Shown one piece after another: positions 43,595 through 55,540 of a stretch of DNA of 64,000 nucleotides. This DNA comes from Magnolia sinica. Its lineage: Eukaryota > Streptophyta > Magnoliopsida > Magnoliales > Magnoliaceae. Each line of letters starts with the position of its first letter. Positions within the stretch are counted from its first letter, which is position 1. A model generated the notes under the pieces. That model was not told the DNA's origin. It was given only the letters and a program-made list of their open reading frames with translations, and made no database searches. Location: contig NC_080582.1 of NCBI RefSeq assembly GCF_029962835.1, positions 14,516,032-14,580,031 of the forward strand, read 5' to 3'. The position numbers and the translations under genes were made by a program.

Positions 43595-45000
43595 GGGGGT
43601 GTTTGGCGCATGGAATTACATAGTATTAAGTGGAACGGAACTTTAAATTCCTTCGTTTGAAAAATTATCCCTATTTAGTTCATCATAAGTTTCCAACATT
43701 GGATCCTGTGCATGATGTAGGGAGGGCTTTTCCCAATTCAACTAGGATTTGTAAAAACCATGGGATTTCTTTTTAAAAGCATTAGCTAGGAAGTTCTTAC
43801 GCGGGTAAGGAAGGTGGGGCCCACCTTGATATTTATGAGGAATCAACTCCTTTCATTTGTTTTAGAAGATCATTTTAAAGTAAGTGACAAAAAATGAGGT
43901 AGATTTAAAACTCAAGTGGGCCACACAAGAGAAAACAGTGGGGATTGATTGACCACCATTAAAACATTCGTGTGGCCACAAAAGTTTTGTATCATGATAA
44001 AATTTTCTATGTTGTCAGTTCATTCCACTAGGTATGAACTTATAAATGATTGGGATGACAAATAAACATCAAGGTAGAACTTAGAAAGGTTTCAACGGTA
44101 GGAAATTCTTTCCCCACCTCTTATAGCCCGCTTGAGTTTTGGATTTGCTTGACTTTTGGTAACATGTCCTAAAATGATCTCACAAAATGGATGGACGGGG
44201 TGGATTACTCACAAACATTAAAGTGGCCCCCACCTTACTTCTCATTGTAGTTTTCAAACATGATTTTTGAGACTGATAGTTGTTTTCCATGTACAACCAA
44301 ACACTACATGAATCAAATGTATGTATTTAAGCCCTACATCATATATGATCCAAACACGAAAGTGAATAGCTCACTCCCATGTAGGGGTGTACATCGAGGG
44401 CTTGGTTCGATTAGCAGCTCGGGCTGAGTTCGAGCCAAGATCGAGCCGAGTTCGCCATTAAAGCATTTCCACAAACACCTAGACTGCACCTTCAAAATCT
44501 CTCTATATGTGAAACAGAAGCAATGGTTTTACAGGTATTTTATCAAACACCTTCTAAGCAACATAAAAACCAAGAAAAAAAGGATATTTGTTTCATGTAC
44601 ATACCTTCCTTGCCACCAGCCACACTTCGTTGAGTCATTTTATTAAACACTTGGTGAGCAACATCAATGACAAAGTAACCAAGTCACCGAACTGGTTCGA
44701 TCCGAGTTCGATTTGAGCTGGATTCGATCCGAGTCGAGTTGAGCTGGGGCCTGCTCGAACTCGGCTCGAACTCATTTTCGAGCTAAAAAAAATAAGCTCG
44801 ATTCGGCTCGAACTCAGCTTCGAACCAAGTCAAATTGAGCTTTTTCGAGTTGAGTAGAGCGAGCTAACCGAGTTAGCTCGGTTCGTGTGCACCCCTACTC
44901 CCATGGCATTGAGAGACAATCCACATACAAGTGTATTTATTGCAAAAAAAGCAATTACATCCCACTTAATACCATCTAATTCTATGCGCCAAACACCCCC
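43595..45000. mobile_element. Harbinger-like element carrying two nested elements
   Basis: Left end GGGGGTGTTTGGCGCATGGA, right end inverted to the same sequence; inverted similarity continues for about 39 bases ('attacatagtattaagtgg'). TTA follows the right end, and copy 1 has an unoccupied 'caattagtat' near 4815, which suggests a TTA target with one base changed on the left. Inside lie a foldback unit (about 43790-44270) and a complete hAT-like element (44382-44897). No transposase remains. Confidence 0.65.
44382..44897. mobile_element. hAT-like element with GAGCTCG-rich arms, copy A
   Basis: Termini TAGGGGTGTACATCGAGG and, inverted, TAGGGGTGCACACGAACC. A perfect 8-bp TSD CTCCCATG lies at 44374-44381 and 44898-44905. 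Both arms are dense in 'tcgagc', 'gagctcg' and 'cgagttcg' words with partial palindromic character. The centre ('cattaaagcatttccacaaa') is shared with copy B. It is non-coding. Confidence 0.85.
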
Positions 45001-45129
45001 TTAATAGTCTTGTACTATGGTCCGTGTGCGATTTTATTATGCTTCATTTATGGCATCATACTCTAAAATGAGTTCTCAAACAAATGAATGGCTTGAATGT
45101 AAGTCACATACATTACAGTAGGCCCTGTG

Positions 45130-45440
45130 GTGAAGGATCCATGGAAGGCGTGCCCCACAAAACCCGCATATAGGCAATTATGATTTGTGGGTTTTATCTC
45201 CACCTTAGATTCATTTTGCCCTATCAGTTGTTACGGACTTAAAATTAGGCAGATGGAAGGCTTAAGTGGACTACACCATAGGAAGCATCGATGACAATAA
45301 TACCCATCATTGAAACCTTCCTAAGACCCACTGTGATGGTTAATTACACTTTAGCCTGTCCAAAAAGCCATATGGGCATGGTTGAAGTTTTTAGCCAAAG
45401 ACCCTAGGAAGTTTTTAATGGCGGGCAATCACTATTCTTT
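45130..45440 (+). repeat. Duplicated block matching 5876-6190
   Basis: 'catataggcaattatgattygtgg', split over small changes, and 'aggcttaagtggactacacc' align with copy 1. No gene. Confidence 0.55.
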
Positions 45441-45975
45441 CATAAACGGATTCACTACTCCCCAGTGGTCAGTGCTATGTAGACCCCAACATGATGTATG
45501 TGTCTCATCTATGCTATCCATTCATTTTTTTCATATTATTTTATGGTATTAACATAAAATTGAGGTAAATGAAAATCTCAAGTGGGCCACTGTGTTGATT
45601 GATTGGGGCTATAATCAATCAACAATGTGGGGCTACAAAAGTTTTGGATCAAGCTTATATTTAGTTTAGTTTTTTATTTTTTTAATTATTTTTTATTATT
45701 TATTTTATACCTTATCCAGGTCTGCATGACCTAATCTATAGGTTGGATGTCAAATAAACATTACAGCAGGCCTTAGGAGGTTTTAAATGGTAGACGTTCA
45801 ATTAATACTGTTTTCTCATGGTGTGGTCCTGTAAGATTTTGATCTTACTCATTTATGGAATAAATATTTGCAATGATGTGTAAAAATGGATGACTTGTGT
45901 GGATAAAACACATAGATCATGGTGGGGCTCACATAGCACCGGCCACTAGCCACTTGGCAGCTTCATTAGCCAAAC
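45441..45975. mobile_element. Foldback MITE (AAACGGATT-CTACTCCCC family)
   Basis: The left arm 'aaacggattcactactcccc' and 'catgatgtatgtgtctcat' is answered by the right arm 'gtggataaaacacatagatc' and 'cactagccacttggcagc'. It is related to 39296-39826. Boundaries are approximate. Confidence 0.5.
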
Positions 45976-46025
45976 CGCCCACTAATCTTTTTAATCTTTT
46001 CAATGATGTGGTCCAAGTTGGGGCC

Positions 46026-46584
46026 GGACGCGGATTAGCTACCGAAAGGTTGAGTAGCAAGACTTTCTACGTAAGTGACGTCACCAAGTCACGCCGCCCT
46101 CACTGGGATGTATGCATTGTATCCCCCCTGCCTATCCATTTGTAGAGAGCATATTAAGGGAGGATACAAAGAGCGAGGCATACACAAACCTAGCGTAAAC
46201 CCCACCACATAAAAGAGTGGAGCAAGTGAGGCCCACCGTTGAAACCTTCCTAAGGTCCACCACGATGTTTATTTGAGATCCAACCTGTTTGTAAGTTAAC
46301 ACACACATGAAAGAAGGGAAAACACAAATATCAGCTTGATCTAAAACTTTTGTGGCCTTTTGAAGTTTGTGACGGTGGGTGTCACTCTCTCCACTATTTT
46401 CTGTGGTGGGTCTACTCGAGATTTGGATCTGACTTATTCTTTGTCTCATGCCCTAAAATGATCCCTCCAAATAGATGGAGGGTATAGATACAAAACATAC
46501 ATCATGGTGGGGCTCACATAACTCGGTGACGTCACTTCATTGGAGAGGCTCGCTAGTCAACTTGTCAGTAGCTAATCCACGCCC
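46026..46584. mobile_element. Mutator-like MITE with 9-bp TSD, best-preserved family member
   Basis: It begins GGACGCGGATTAGCTACCGA and ends, inverted, GGGCGTGGATTAGCTACTGA. Inverted similarity runs past 110 bases, including a shared 'agtgacgtcacc' near both inner edges. Flanks gttggggcc (46017-46025) and ggtggggcc (46585-46593) match at 8 of 9 positions. The unoccupied site is seen in the triplicated unit of copy 1 ('gtccaaggtgggaccacc'). It is 559 bp long and non-coding. TIR length and TSD size fit Mutator-like elements. Confidence 0.82.
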
Positions 46585-46734
46585 GGTGGGGCCACGGTCA
46601 GAGCCGCACCGTGTTAGGTGCGGCAGAGGCGCAGTCAATCGGCTCGCCTTTCGTGGGGAATCCGCGTCCCGTGAGCTTCACGATGCATGTGTTTCATCCC
46701 TCCCCGAATGGAAATGAGAGGGATATAAATCTCC

Positions 46735-47206
46735 GGCGGTGGCTGGTGGTTGGTGCTCCGTGGGACTCACTATGATGTATGTGTTTCATCCACGCCGTTC
46801 ATCTATTTTTACAGATGATTTTATGGGTTAAATCTCAGGCGGACCACACCACGGGAAAACAATATCGATTAGATATCCACCATTAAAATCCTCTTAAGGC
46901 CACTGTACTGTTTATTTGACATCCAATCTGTTGATTAGGTCATACAGACCTAGATGAAGTGAAAAAACAAAGATCATCTTGATCCAAAACTTTTATAACC
47001 CCTAAAAATTTTTTAATGGTCAACATTCATTCAAAAATGTTTCCTGTAATGTGGTCCACTTGAGATTGGCATATACCTCATTTTTTGTCTCATACCATAA
47101 AATGATCTAGAAAAATAGATGGACGGCATGGATGAAACATAAACATCATGGTAGGGCCCACAGATCTGGTGGCAGGGGGAGTAGCCAATCCGTTTCAGCT
47201 GGAGGT
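46735..47206. mobile_element. Foldback MITE
   Basis: Arms 'gtggttggtgctccgtggg' with 'atgatgtatgtgtttcatcc', and 'ggatgaaacataaacatcat' with 'ggcagggggagtagccaatc'. The centre carries 'catccaatctgttgattagg' and 'gatcatcttgatccaaaac'. It lies where copy 1 has the tandem triplication. Confidence 0.55.
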
Positions 47207-47652
47207 ATTCTGAAAACGTAGAAAGACATCCCCAATCGGGGAGACTAAAAGAGCCAATAAACTGTGAGATTTTGTTTGGGAGCAGGTAGGCATGGTTGAA
47301 GGAACGCAGATGGCCGTTTATCAGTTTTTCAATTTCATTTTAGATTATGATTCTAAAATAGAGACAGATACAACTCACTAGTAAATCATACGATGGAGAT
47401 TGAACGTCCACAGTTAAAAATTTCATGGGCTGCAGAAGTTTTAAATCAAGTTGAGATTTGTTCTTTCCCTTCATCAAGCTCCATATGACAGTGGCAAATA
47501 AACATCCAAGTCTAATTGAGTCTTTCCACCTGTGGCCCTCACAGATCCCCTGCCTGGACCGATTTACATCCAGGCGGTGGCAGGACGCAATTGCTTCTCA
47601 TCATGACCTAACTAAAGACAAACATTTTGTCAGGGGCTCCTGGCTCACAAGG

Positions 47653-48232
47653 CTCGGGGTGCACATGGTTCGATTCGGTTTGGTTCAGTTTTGAGGTGAA
47701 ATTAGAACCGGACAATTCCTTATAGTTCTAGGATTTTCGGAACCAGAACCGGACCGTTAGCACTTTAGAACCGAATTGGAACTGAACTGTGCCACGATTC
47801 TGGACTTTTTATAATCCAGCCCAATTGCATGTTCTATTTTATAACTTAGCCCATGTCCATTCACATTGTGATCCATTTAATCAATGGTTTAGATATTGTA
47901 TATGATGTGAAAAAATACATTTATGAAAACAATCAAATGGTACATTGTAAATCATAAATCATGAGTCAAATATACAATTAAAATATATTGTAAACTCACG
48001 GTTCTAGGTTTGGTTCCACGGTTCAGTTCCATGTTTGGTTCTACGGTTCAAATTCACGGTTCGGTTCGGTTCTACATACTCTCAAACCGGAACCGAACCG
48101 AACTAAATGGTTCTTTAATTTTTGGAACCGGAACCAGAACCGATGCACTCTAGAACTGGACCAAACCGGACCGTTTAGTTGGTTCCAGTCTGGTTCCACG
48201 GTTCTACTGGTTCGATGTGCACCCCTATGGCT
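47653..48232. mobile_element. hAT-like element with GGTTC/GAACC-rich arms
   Basis: The left end CGGGGTGCACATGGTTCG and the inverted right end TAGGGGTGCACATCGAAC form the termini. Arms are composed of 'ggttcggttc', 'cggaaccgaaccg' words. The flanks tggctcac and tggcttag (6 of 8) and the continuous 'tccatggcccaccatgatg' in copy 1 at about 8453 support an 8-bp TSD insertion. It is non-coding. The arms may stimulate recombination because they are near-palindromic. Confidence 0.65.
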
Positions 48233-48534
48233 TAGCATGATATATATGTTTTATCGACATTGTTAATCTATTTCGACAGATCATTTTAGGGCATGATCTA
48301 GAAAAAGAGACAGATTTAATACTCAAATGGATAACACCACAGGTGATGATTGAAAGGTTATCACTGAAAATTTACTTAGAGAATTTTGGATGAAGCTGAT
48401 ATTTATGTTTCTCCTTCATGTGACCTTATGAATAGGTTTGATGTAGTCTCTAAAAAGTTTTCAAATGTCGGAATTCAATCCTCACTACTTTACGTGGTGT
48501 GGTCCACTTGAGCTTTCAACCTGGTTCCTTTTTA

Positions 48535-50051
48535 GGGGTGTCAGGTGCATGCTATTAGATGGGGTTAAGTGGTATGTGATTAAAAAAGTATAATTATTAT
48601 ATGTAGGGGTGTACATCGAGTCGAACCGAGTCGAGCTGGCCTCAGCTTGAACACTAGCTGACCTCAACCCGAACTCGGCTTGGCTCGGTCCTCGAGCCTG
48701 ACTGGCCAGCTCGGCTCGGTTCGGTCAACAGCTCGAGCTAGCTTGGGCCGAGTTCTAGCCAAGATCAAGCCGAGTTTGCCATTAAGGCATTTCCACAAAT
48801 ACCTGAACTGCAACTTAAAAAACCCATCGTTTTACAAACAGAGGCAATGGTTTTACAGGTGTTTTGTCAAACACCTTCTTACTAACATAAAAACCAAAAA
48901 AGAAAAAAAGAAAAAAATGGTATTTGTTTAATGTACATATCTTGCTTGCCACCGGCCAAACCTTCCTTACCACTAGCCACATCTCGTTGAGTCATTTTAT
49001 CAAACAGTTGGTGAGCAATATCAATGGCAAAGTAACCGAGTCACCAAACTGGTTTGATCTGAGTTCAATTCGATCTAGATTCGATCTGGATTTGATTCGA
49101 GTTGAGTCGAGCTGGGGCCTGCTCGAAGTTGGCTCGAACTCATTTTCGAGCTCAAAAAATCAGCTCGACTCGGCTCAAACTCAGCTTTGAACCGAGTTGA
49201 ATCGAGCTTTTTCGAGTCGAGTCGAGCGAGCTAACCGAGCTAGCTCGGTTCGTGTACACCCCTAATTATATGTGACAGGGATTACCCCCTATTATCATGG
49301 GATACCATGACACAAACACAACTCCATGCCCTCTTTGTGTCATGGTGATATTGGGTTGTTAGTTTGTTGCCCATTGAAGAGATATATCAACTATCATTTA
49401 GAATCTTTGAGAATAACATATATGTGTTATATCTGTACAGTCCATTCATTTTGCAACTTATTTTTATGGCATGGGCCCAAAAATGAGGCGGATCTGTGGA
49501 CCAGAACATAGGAAACTGTGGGAGAATGACGCCCACCGTTGAAATCTTCCTAGGGTCCACCGTGACGTTTATTAGCCATCTAACTTGTTCATAAGGTCAA
49601 ATAGACCTGGATGAAGGGAAAACACAAATATCAGCTTAAACTGAAACTCCAGTAGCCCCTAAGAAGTTTTCAATGGTAGGCGGTTAATCCCCAGCTTTAG
49701 ATATACTTGTTTTTTGGGCCCATGCCCTAAAATGATATTGAAAAATAAGTGGACGGTGTGGACATAGTCCATACATCATGATGGGACCTACAGAACTTGT
49801 TCATATCTACAAAACTTTTTAAAAATTTGGATGGGAATCATCCCAATCCAATAGAGATTAAAGGAAAATCCATTTAACCTAATTCTAGGGACTGTTTGTT
49901 AACGCTGAATTTTTGCACTTAATGCGAAATTTGGAAAATGTTTTATGTTTAGTCTTTCCCATTCTCCCCAAACACATGGTGGAATTTGCACGGTACCAAA
50001 TACAATTCTATTTTACCTAATCCCATATAACACTGTGAGCTAAACAATCCT
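48535..50051. mobile_element. Harbinger-like element with TTA TSD, carrying nested elements
   Basis: TTA flanks both sides (48532-48534 and 50052-50054). The left end GGGGTGTCAGGTGCATGCTA and the inverted right end AGGATTGTTTAGCTCACAG, then 'tatgggattagg', are weakly similar. Copy 1 has the empty site ('cttttgggattagtgtcc' at 8793-8810). A hAT-like element (48604-49264) and a foldback unit (about 49430-49800) sit inside. No transposase is recognisable. Confidence 0.65.
48604..49264. mobile_element. hAT-like element with GAGCTCG-rich arms, copy B
   Basis: Termini TAGGGGTGTACATCGAGTCG and, inverted, TAGGGGTGTACACGAACCGA, with a perfect 8-bp TSD ATTATATG at 48596-48603 and 49265-49272. It is 661 bp, longer than copy A because the left arm has extra 'gctcggctcggttcggtc' sequence. 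The centre ('aggcatttccacaaatacct', 'ggttttacaggtgttttgtc') matches copy A. Confidence 0.88.
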
Positions 50052-50696
50052 TTAGAGTGTCTTAAATTAATATGTAAAAAATGAATGGACGACGTGGATA
50101 AGAGATATATATTCTTGTGGTCCAACATATCCATGTAGTACCCAATCCACCCCCTGCCCTATCGGTGGCCAGATTTATTTCAACCACTAGAATTTATAAA
50201 TGACTAAAGTACCCTTTTCAGTAGAATCAATCTTAAGGAGTAAACTAGTGTAACCACCCTAATTTTGCGTACACAAGGCACAATTCTAATAAATGGGTTC
50301 CATGATCTAGTAATCTAGGCCATAGATCTGTGTTTCTCACCATGGATAGACTCTTCAAAAGAAGAATGTTTTCCTTTGGATTTTTTGCCCAAATATGGAT
50401 GGTTGGGAAGAGAAACAAAACAATGGTATCTGTACCTTGAGTTCGTAGAGACTGTTGGAGCAAATTATAGACCAATGGTCGGGATTACCGAACCATGACC
50501 TCCACTTCACAAAAGCTTCAAAATCATAAGCAAGGTCCCATTGGACATTTCAACATGATGATTGGACGTATTTTGTATCTCTACTCGATCTTGACCATTG
50601 TTTCAAGACTCATTGACTCAAACCGAGTCATTGGGTCTTAAGTCAAAGTCAAGGGTGACTCAGTAAAGGACTGACTCAACAGTTGAGTGGAGCTGG

Positions 50697-50870
50697 TGTA
50701 AACTCAAGAATCTGGAGAATGTTTTTTTTTTTTATATTTCTTCAACCCAAAGGTGGGTTTAAATAACCACTCTACAAGACTATACATGGAAGTTTATTTA
50801 GAGCTTTTCTATACATAGTATATTACAATTAATAACCCAGACACAATTCCATATATACAATATTCTCACA
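50697..50870 (-). repeat. 3' LTR of copia element 1
   Basis: 174 bp, TGTAAACTCAAGAATCTGGA...ATTCTCACA when read on the plus strand. The TSD base block GCTGG precedes it (50692-50696). A run of C (plus strand) follows directly at 50871-50877, the complement of the polypurine tract. Confidence 0.93.
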
Positions 50871-50878
50871 CCCCCCCT

Positions 50879-53800
50879 TAAATTGATGTGGGACAACGAA
50901 CTAACATCAGTTTGCCACGAAGAAACCTATAACGGGATGAGGTCATGGTTTTGGTGAATAAATCAGCAAGTTATAGCTTTGATGTCACATGAGGAAGAGA
51001 AATGATTCTAGCCGTGTATTTTTCTCTCACAAAGTGGCAGTCAATTTCAATGTGTTTAGTGCGCTCGTGAAATACTGGATTGAAAGCCAACTGAATCGCA
51101 CTGAGATTTTTAGCATATAATGAAGTCGGCAAAGACAAATGAATCCTAAGATCTGTCAACAATCCCCAGAACCATTGCATGGTATTCAGCTTGTATGCTG
51201 GATCTAGATACCGTGGTTTGCTTTTTACACTTCCAGCTAACCAATGACTGTCCCCAGAAAACACAATAGCTAGTGGTGGACCATCGTGAAATGGGACAAC
51301 CTACCCAGTCTACATCAGAGTAAGCAGATTATCGTAGATCATGCGATGATGGAAAGAGAAGTGCTTGATTGAAGGTACCTCAAAGGTATCGAATAATGCG
51401 ATGAACTGCCGTCATATGCAATGTGCAAGGTGCCTTGACAAATTGGCTAACAACATGAACTGCATATGTGATATCAATACGAGACATAGTGAGATAGACT
51501 AATCTCCCCATCAGCTGCCTATAAGATGTAACATCTGAGAGAAGATCTCCATCATATTTCTCATACTCGACATTTAATTCCAGAGGAGTCTCATGAGTCT
51601 TGTTATCTATAAGGTTTGCTAGCTTGATCAAATCATATGTATACTTTCGTTGACTCATGAGATAATCTTGAGTATTATGAGAGATTTCAAGACCCAATAA
51701 ATATGTTAACGGCCCCATATCCTTTTTATGAAGTGAGGAGTGAAGTAAGGATTTGAGATCTGCAATTCCTTGAGCATCACTTCCTGTGATGAGAATATCA
51801 TCAACATAGACCAATAAAGCAACAAGACCTGAATCAGACTTGAGAATAAATAGTGATGAGTCATATTGGCTTTGAGAATAGCCCGCTGTGGTTAACACCC
51901 CATGAAAATTTTCAAATCATGCTCTTGGTGCTTGCTTAAGTCCATATAAAACTTTAGATAGCTTGCAAACTAAGCGTGGATCCTTGGACTTATAACCGGG
52001 AGGTTGCTTCAAGTAAACTTCTTCTTTGAGATTCCCATGTAGAAAAGTATTCTTGACATCGAGTTGATTGAGTTACCAACCTTTAGAAGAACTTATAGCG
52101 ATCAAGAAATGGGCCGTTTTCATTTTTCCCACTAGAGCAAATGTCTCATCATAATCAACTCCATATTCTTGTTTATAGTCCTTGGCCACTAGCTGAGCTT
52201 TGTATCGATCTAAGCTCCCATCAGATTTTAATTTTACAGTATATACTCATTTGCTGCCGATCACTTGCTTCCCCTCAGGTAACAGAACCAGCGTCCATGT
52301 AGCATTCTCTTCGAGTGCTTAAAGCTCATCATCCATAGCCTTTACCCAACACAGTTGTGTATATGCTTGAGAATAAGAAGTAGGTTCAACCAAAGAATCT
52401 AATCTAGAAAACAAAGCACGATGGGAGGCAAAAAGAGGGAGGAATAGACAGATGACTGGAACGACATAATTGGATGGTAGTGGAAAGTGGGACAGTTACC
52501 TGCGTCGTAGGAGAAGAGGACACATGATTGGAAGCATGAGCAGCTAAGTGAGAGGACCCAAGAGAGACAGGCTTTACACGGTGTTGGTAGACCTGCAAAA
52601 GAGGAGTGGGAGAAGGAAGTAGAGAATGGTTTTCTTCAAATGATGACATATGAGAAATGGAATATGGAACAATGGTAACTGAAGAGATGCATGGACAACT
52701 TTATAGTATAGTAAATTTTTTAAAAATGTGACATTTCTAGACATACGAAAATAATGAGCACATGGATCATAACCCCTTTTTGATGCTCCCCATATACAAG
52801 AAATACACATTTAACTGCCCTGGGACTAAGTTTATCCCGTTCTCATTCTGGAAGATGAACAAAAGCAATGCATCCAAACACTCTTAACCAACTATAATAT
52901 GGATCTTTATTATGAAGGAAGAACGTGAGAGTTTTCCAGTTAGCCAATACACTGGAAGGTAATTGATTGATTAGATACACAACTGTTGATTTTGCTTCAG
53001 CCCAAAGTAATTTTGGAACACGTACATATTCTATCATGGTGGTTGCTACCTTAGTAATGTGCCAATTCTTTTGTTCTGCTACTCCATTCTGCTCCGGTAT
53101 GTGAGGACACGTTCGTTGATGTATAGTACCATTTAAACTTAGAAAAGTCTCAAACTCAAAAGACATATATTCTCCCCTAGAGTCAGATCGTAGATTTTTA
53201 ATTTTCTTTGCAAATTGGGCCTCCACATATGAGGAAAATTGTTTGTAACATGAGAATGCTTCAAACTTGTGCTTCATAAAATAAATCCAAGTGTGCCTTG
53301 AAAAGTCATCCACAAAGATGATGTAATACAACGAACCACAAGGAGTCATGATGAGAGATGGACCCCAAACATCAGGATGAATGAGATCAAATAGATTCTG
53401 AGTATGAGAGTTACTTAATGAAAATGACAATGTAGTAGATTTACACACTTTGCAACTAACACAGTTCATATAAATGGAAATGGGACTAATATTGATTTCA
53501 TCATTTAAAAGACTAGATCTAAATAAGAAAAACATATTTTTAGAATTTGGATGCCTTAAACGACTATGCTAAAGTTTTCAGCATTTATTAGTAAAAGAAA
53601 TATCATGAGAAGATAGAAGAAAGAAACAACACGATGAGACAACTCCGGGATCGAACTCCAAAGTAAATAACCTTCCCTCTCTCATGACCCTTCCCAATCA
53701 GCTTCCCTGTTTCCAGATCCTGTATGAAACAACCAGACCAAGAAAACAAAACCAAACGGTTATTTGCTACTAGTTGAGCAACCAAAATCAAGTTAACAGA

Positions 53801-53998
53801 TAATTTAGGAACATAAAACACTTTGCAAAGGAAGCAATTGCGAGATGATGAAGGTGAGACTTTCAAGGACCCAATATGAGAGATAGGTAAATGGCTCCCA
53901 TCCGTAGTGTGGATGGAACTCATTCCTTTATAGGGGACACAATCAGTTAGACAGGAAGGGTCACCAGTCATATGATTAGATGTCCCTGAGTCACTATA
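50879..53998 (-). pseudogene. Copia element 1 pol (protease, integrase, RT, RNase H)
   Basis: In order on the minus strand: protease DSGTSNHMTG near 53980, preceded by TGA where a Trp codon is expected; Gag-pre-integrase near 53650-53720 with a frameshift; integrase 53535-52843 with HPDVWGPS and LRSDSRGEY (the two Asp) and NGVAEQKN (the Glu). RT begins near 52300 and includes 51898-51380 with the YVDD motif (LLVYVDDILITGSD). RNase H ends with LADLFTKTMTSSRYRFLRGK just before the polypurine tract. Stop codons interrupt the integrase end, the start of RT and RNase H. The Gln/Thr-rich integrase C-terminal region is particularly decayed. Confidence 0.88.
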
Positions 53999-55012
53999 TC
54001 AAATATTTATAGGATCAATATTACCTATCGAACTTGAAGAACCCATCGCTTGAAGGATTTGCTGAATTTGTTCTGGAGAAAGTAGAGTAGGCTGCACTGA
54101 TGGGGCCATAGATGAAGAGTCAGGCTTCTCAGCGGAGGGAGCTAGAACTGCACGTCCACGTCGATGGTAGTGAGGAGATAGGGAAGGGCGAGTTGGGGAG
54201 TTAGCTATATCATGTCTTTCTTGTTTGCAATAGCGACAAAATAGAGTACTTGGTCCAGAGAGTTTCAAATTTGTTTTCTTGTTGGGACAACAAATAGCCA
54301 CATGACCAAATCCATTACATTCAAAACATTTAACTTTTGACATGTCTCATGACTTTCCTGAATAATTGTGGGTAATGAAGGCAGTATCAGGAACAACCTC
54401 TCTCATAGAAGCAAGGGTTTTCAAACATATCTCTTTTGCCATCAGATTAGATAGAGCTGCCTCAAGAGATCGAAGTTGAGGCCGGTTCATCAGAGCGGCT
54501 TGGGTTGGTTCAAACTCTAGACGGAGTTTATACAGAAATTGCATCAATTTACTTGTGTCGCGAAGTATCTTTATTGTTTCTACCGCCGTAATAAGAATAA
54601 CTAGATCCATAAGTTGAATCTCATGACAAAGGGAGGTAAGTTTAGAATAGAAATCTTGTAAACTCAGAGCTCCTTGTTCTAATTTTGATAGCTCATACTC
54701 TACTTGATAGCGACGAGCATGATTTGATTGTTGATAACACATTTTTAAGTAAGCCCACATTTCAGATACAGTCTCGAATGACATGAGGTTAATTTGCTCT
54801 CAACATTGTTAAGGATCCAATTGACCACCTTCGAATTATTTGTGGTCCAAGATAAGAGTTCCTTTTCATCTTTTGGTTTGCCGGTAGAACCATCTACATA
54901 GCCGTATAGGCTCTTTTTGGCTAAAAAATGCTTGAATTGAAATTGCCACAGGGAAATTTTTTTTCCTATCCAACCGAATATGGATAGTTTCGATCTTATC
55001 GGAGGGATTCAT
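53999..55012 (-). pseudogene. Copia element 1 gag
   Basis: A likely start 'MNPSDKIETIHIRLDRK' near 55012 is followed, after a frameshift, by 'YGYVDGSTGKPKDEK'. A long capsid block comes next (54784-54347; 'SEMWAYLKMCYQQSNHARRY', 'GALSLQDFYSKLTSLCHEI'). The nucleocapsid zinc knuckle is CFECNGFGHVAICC (CX2CX4HX4C) near 54330, with a second, incomplete CRYCKQERH knuckle. A stop separates capsid and nucleocapsid, so the original single ORF is broken at least twice. Confidence 0.85.
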
Positions 55013-55359
55013 AGATGCTATAAGAAAGAAAAACCATGAAGAAGAAATGTACCACCGATTTCTTGGTGAGCAGGATCGGATTCGACGAGCAAAAGTAGAG
55101 CCGTTGTCGTCGATGGAGAATAATCGACTTGATGGGTTCAACAGATCTCAGATCAATGGATCAAGCTATGAAGATAGAGGTAGCGAGCTAGAGATGGGTT
55201 TCAATGGATCTGAGAAATTGGGAGCTGTTGCAATGGATCTGAAGGGGCCGGCAAAATCGATGGGGGTTGCCGGAATCTCGATGGGGGAGCGTCGGAATCG
55301 ATGATGGGTCGTCGGAATCAATGGAGGAGCGCCGGTCGTGCGACAGATTCAAAAACCTT

Positions 55360-55371
55360 GCTCTGATATCA
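55360..55371 (-). other. Primer-binding site of copia element 1
   Basis: TGATATCAGAGC on the minus strand directly after the 5' LTR; one mismatch to the 3' end complement of initiator tRNA-Met (TGGTATCAGAGC). Confidence 0.88.
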
Positions 55372-55540
55372 TGTAAACTCAAGAATCTGGAGAATATTTT
55401 TCTATATTTCTTCAACCCAAAGGTGGATTTAAATAGCCACTCTACAAGACTATACAAGGAAGCTTATTTAGAGCTTTTTTATATATAGTATATTACAACT
55501 AATAACCCATACACAATCCCATATACACAACATTCTCACA
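55372..55540 (-). repeat. 5' LTR of copia element 1
   Basis: 169 bp, nearly colinear with 50697-50870; a T-run is shorter here. It is followed by the second TSD copy GCTGG at 55541-55545. Confidence 0.93.

Larger units (their letters stand above)
50697..55540 (-). mobile_element. Complete Ty1/copia retrotransposon 1
   Basis: 4844 bp with short LTRs (174 and 169 bp), TG...CA ends and a perfect 5-bp TSD GCTGG (50692-50696, 55541-55545). A polypurine tract, a primer-binding site and gag-protease-integrase-RT-RNase H lie in copia order on the minus strand. LTR length and total size fit the Ale/Retrofit group, an inference from structure. The LTRs differ at about 13 positions plus an indel, roughly 92 percent identical. 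Copy 1 of the segmental duplication keeps the unoccupied site at about 9424-9436. Stops and frameshifts in every domain make it non-autonomous now. Confidence 0.92.

Noticed and set aside
54866..55488. Several ORFs on both strands near the copia 1 leader
   Set aside because: They are the leader, primer-site region and LTR of copia element 1, not separate genes; only the gag start near 55012 was kept.
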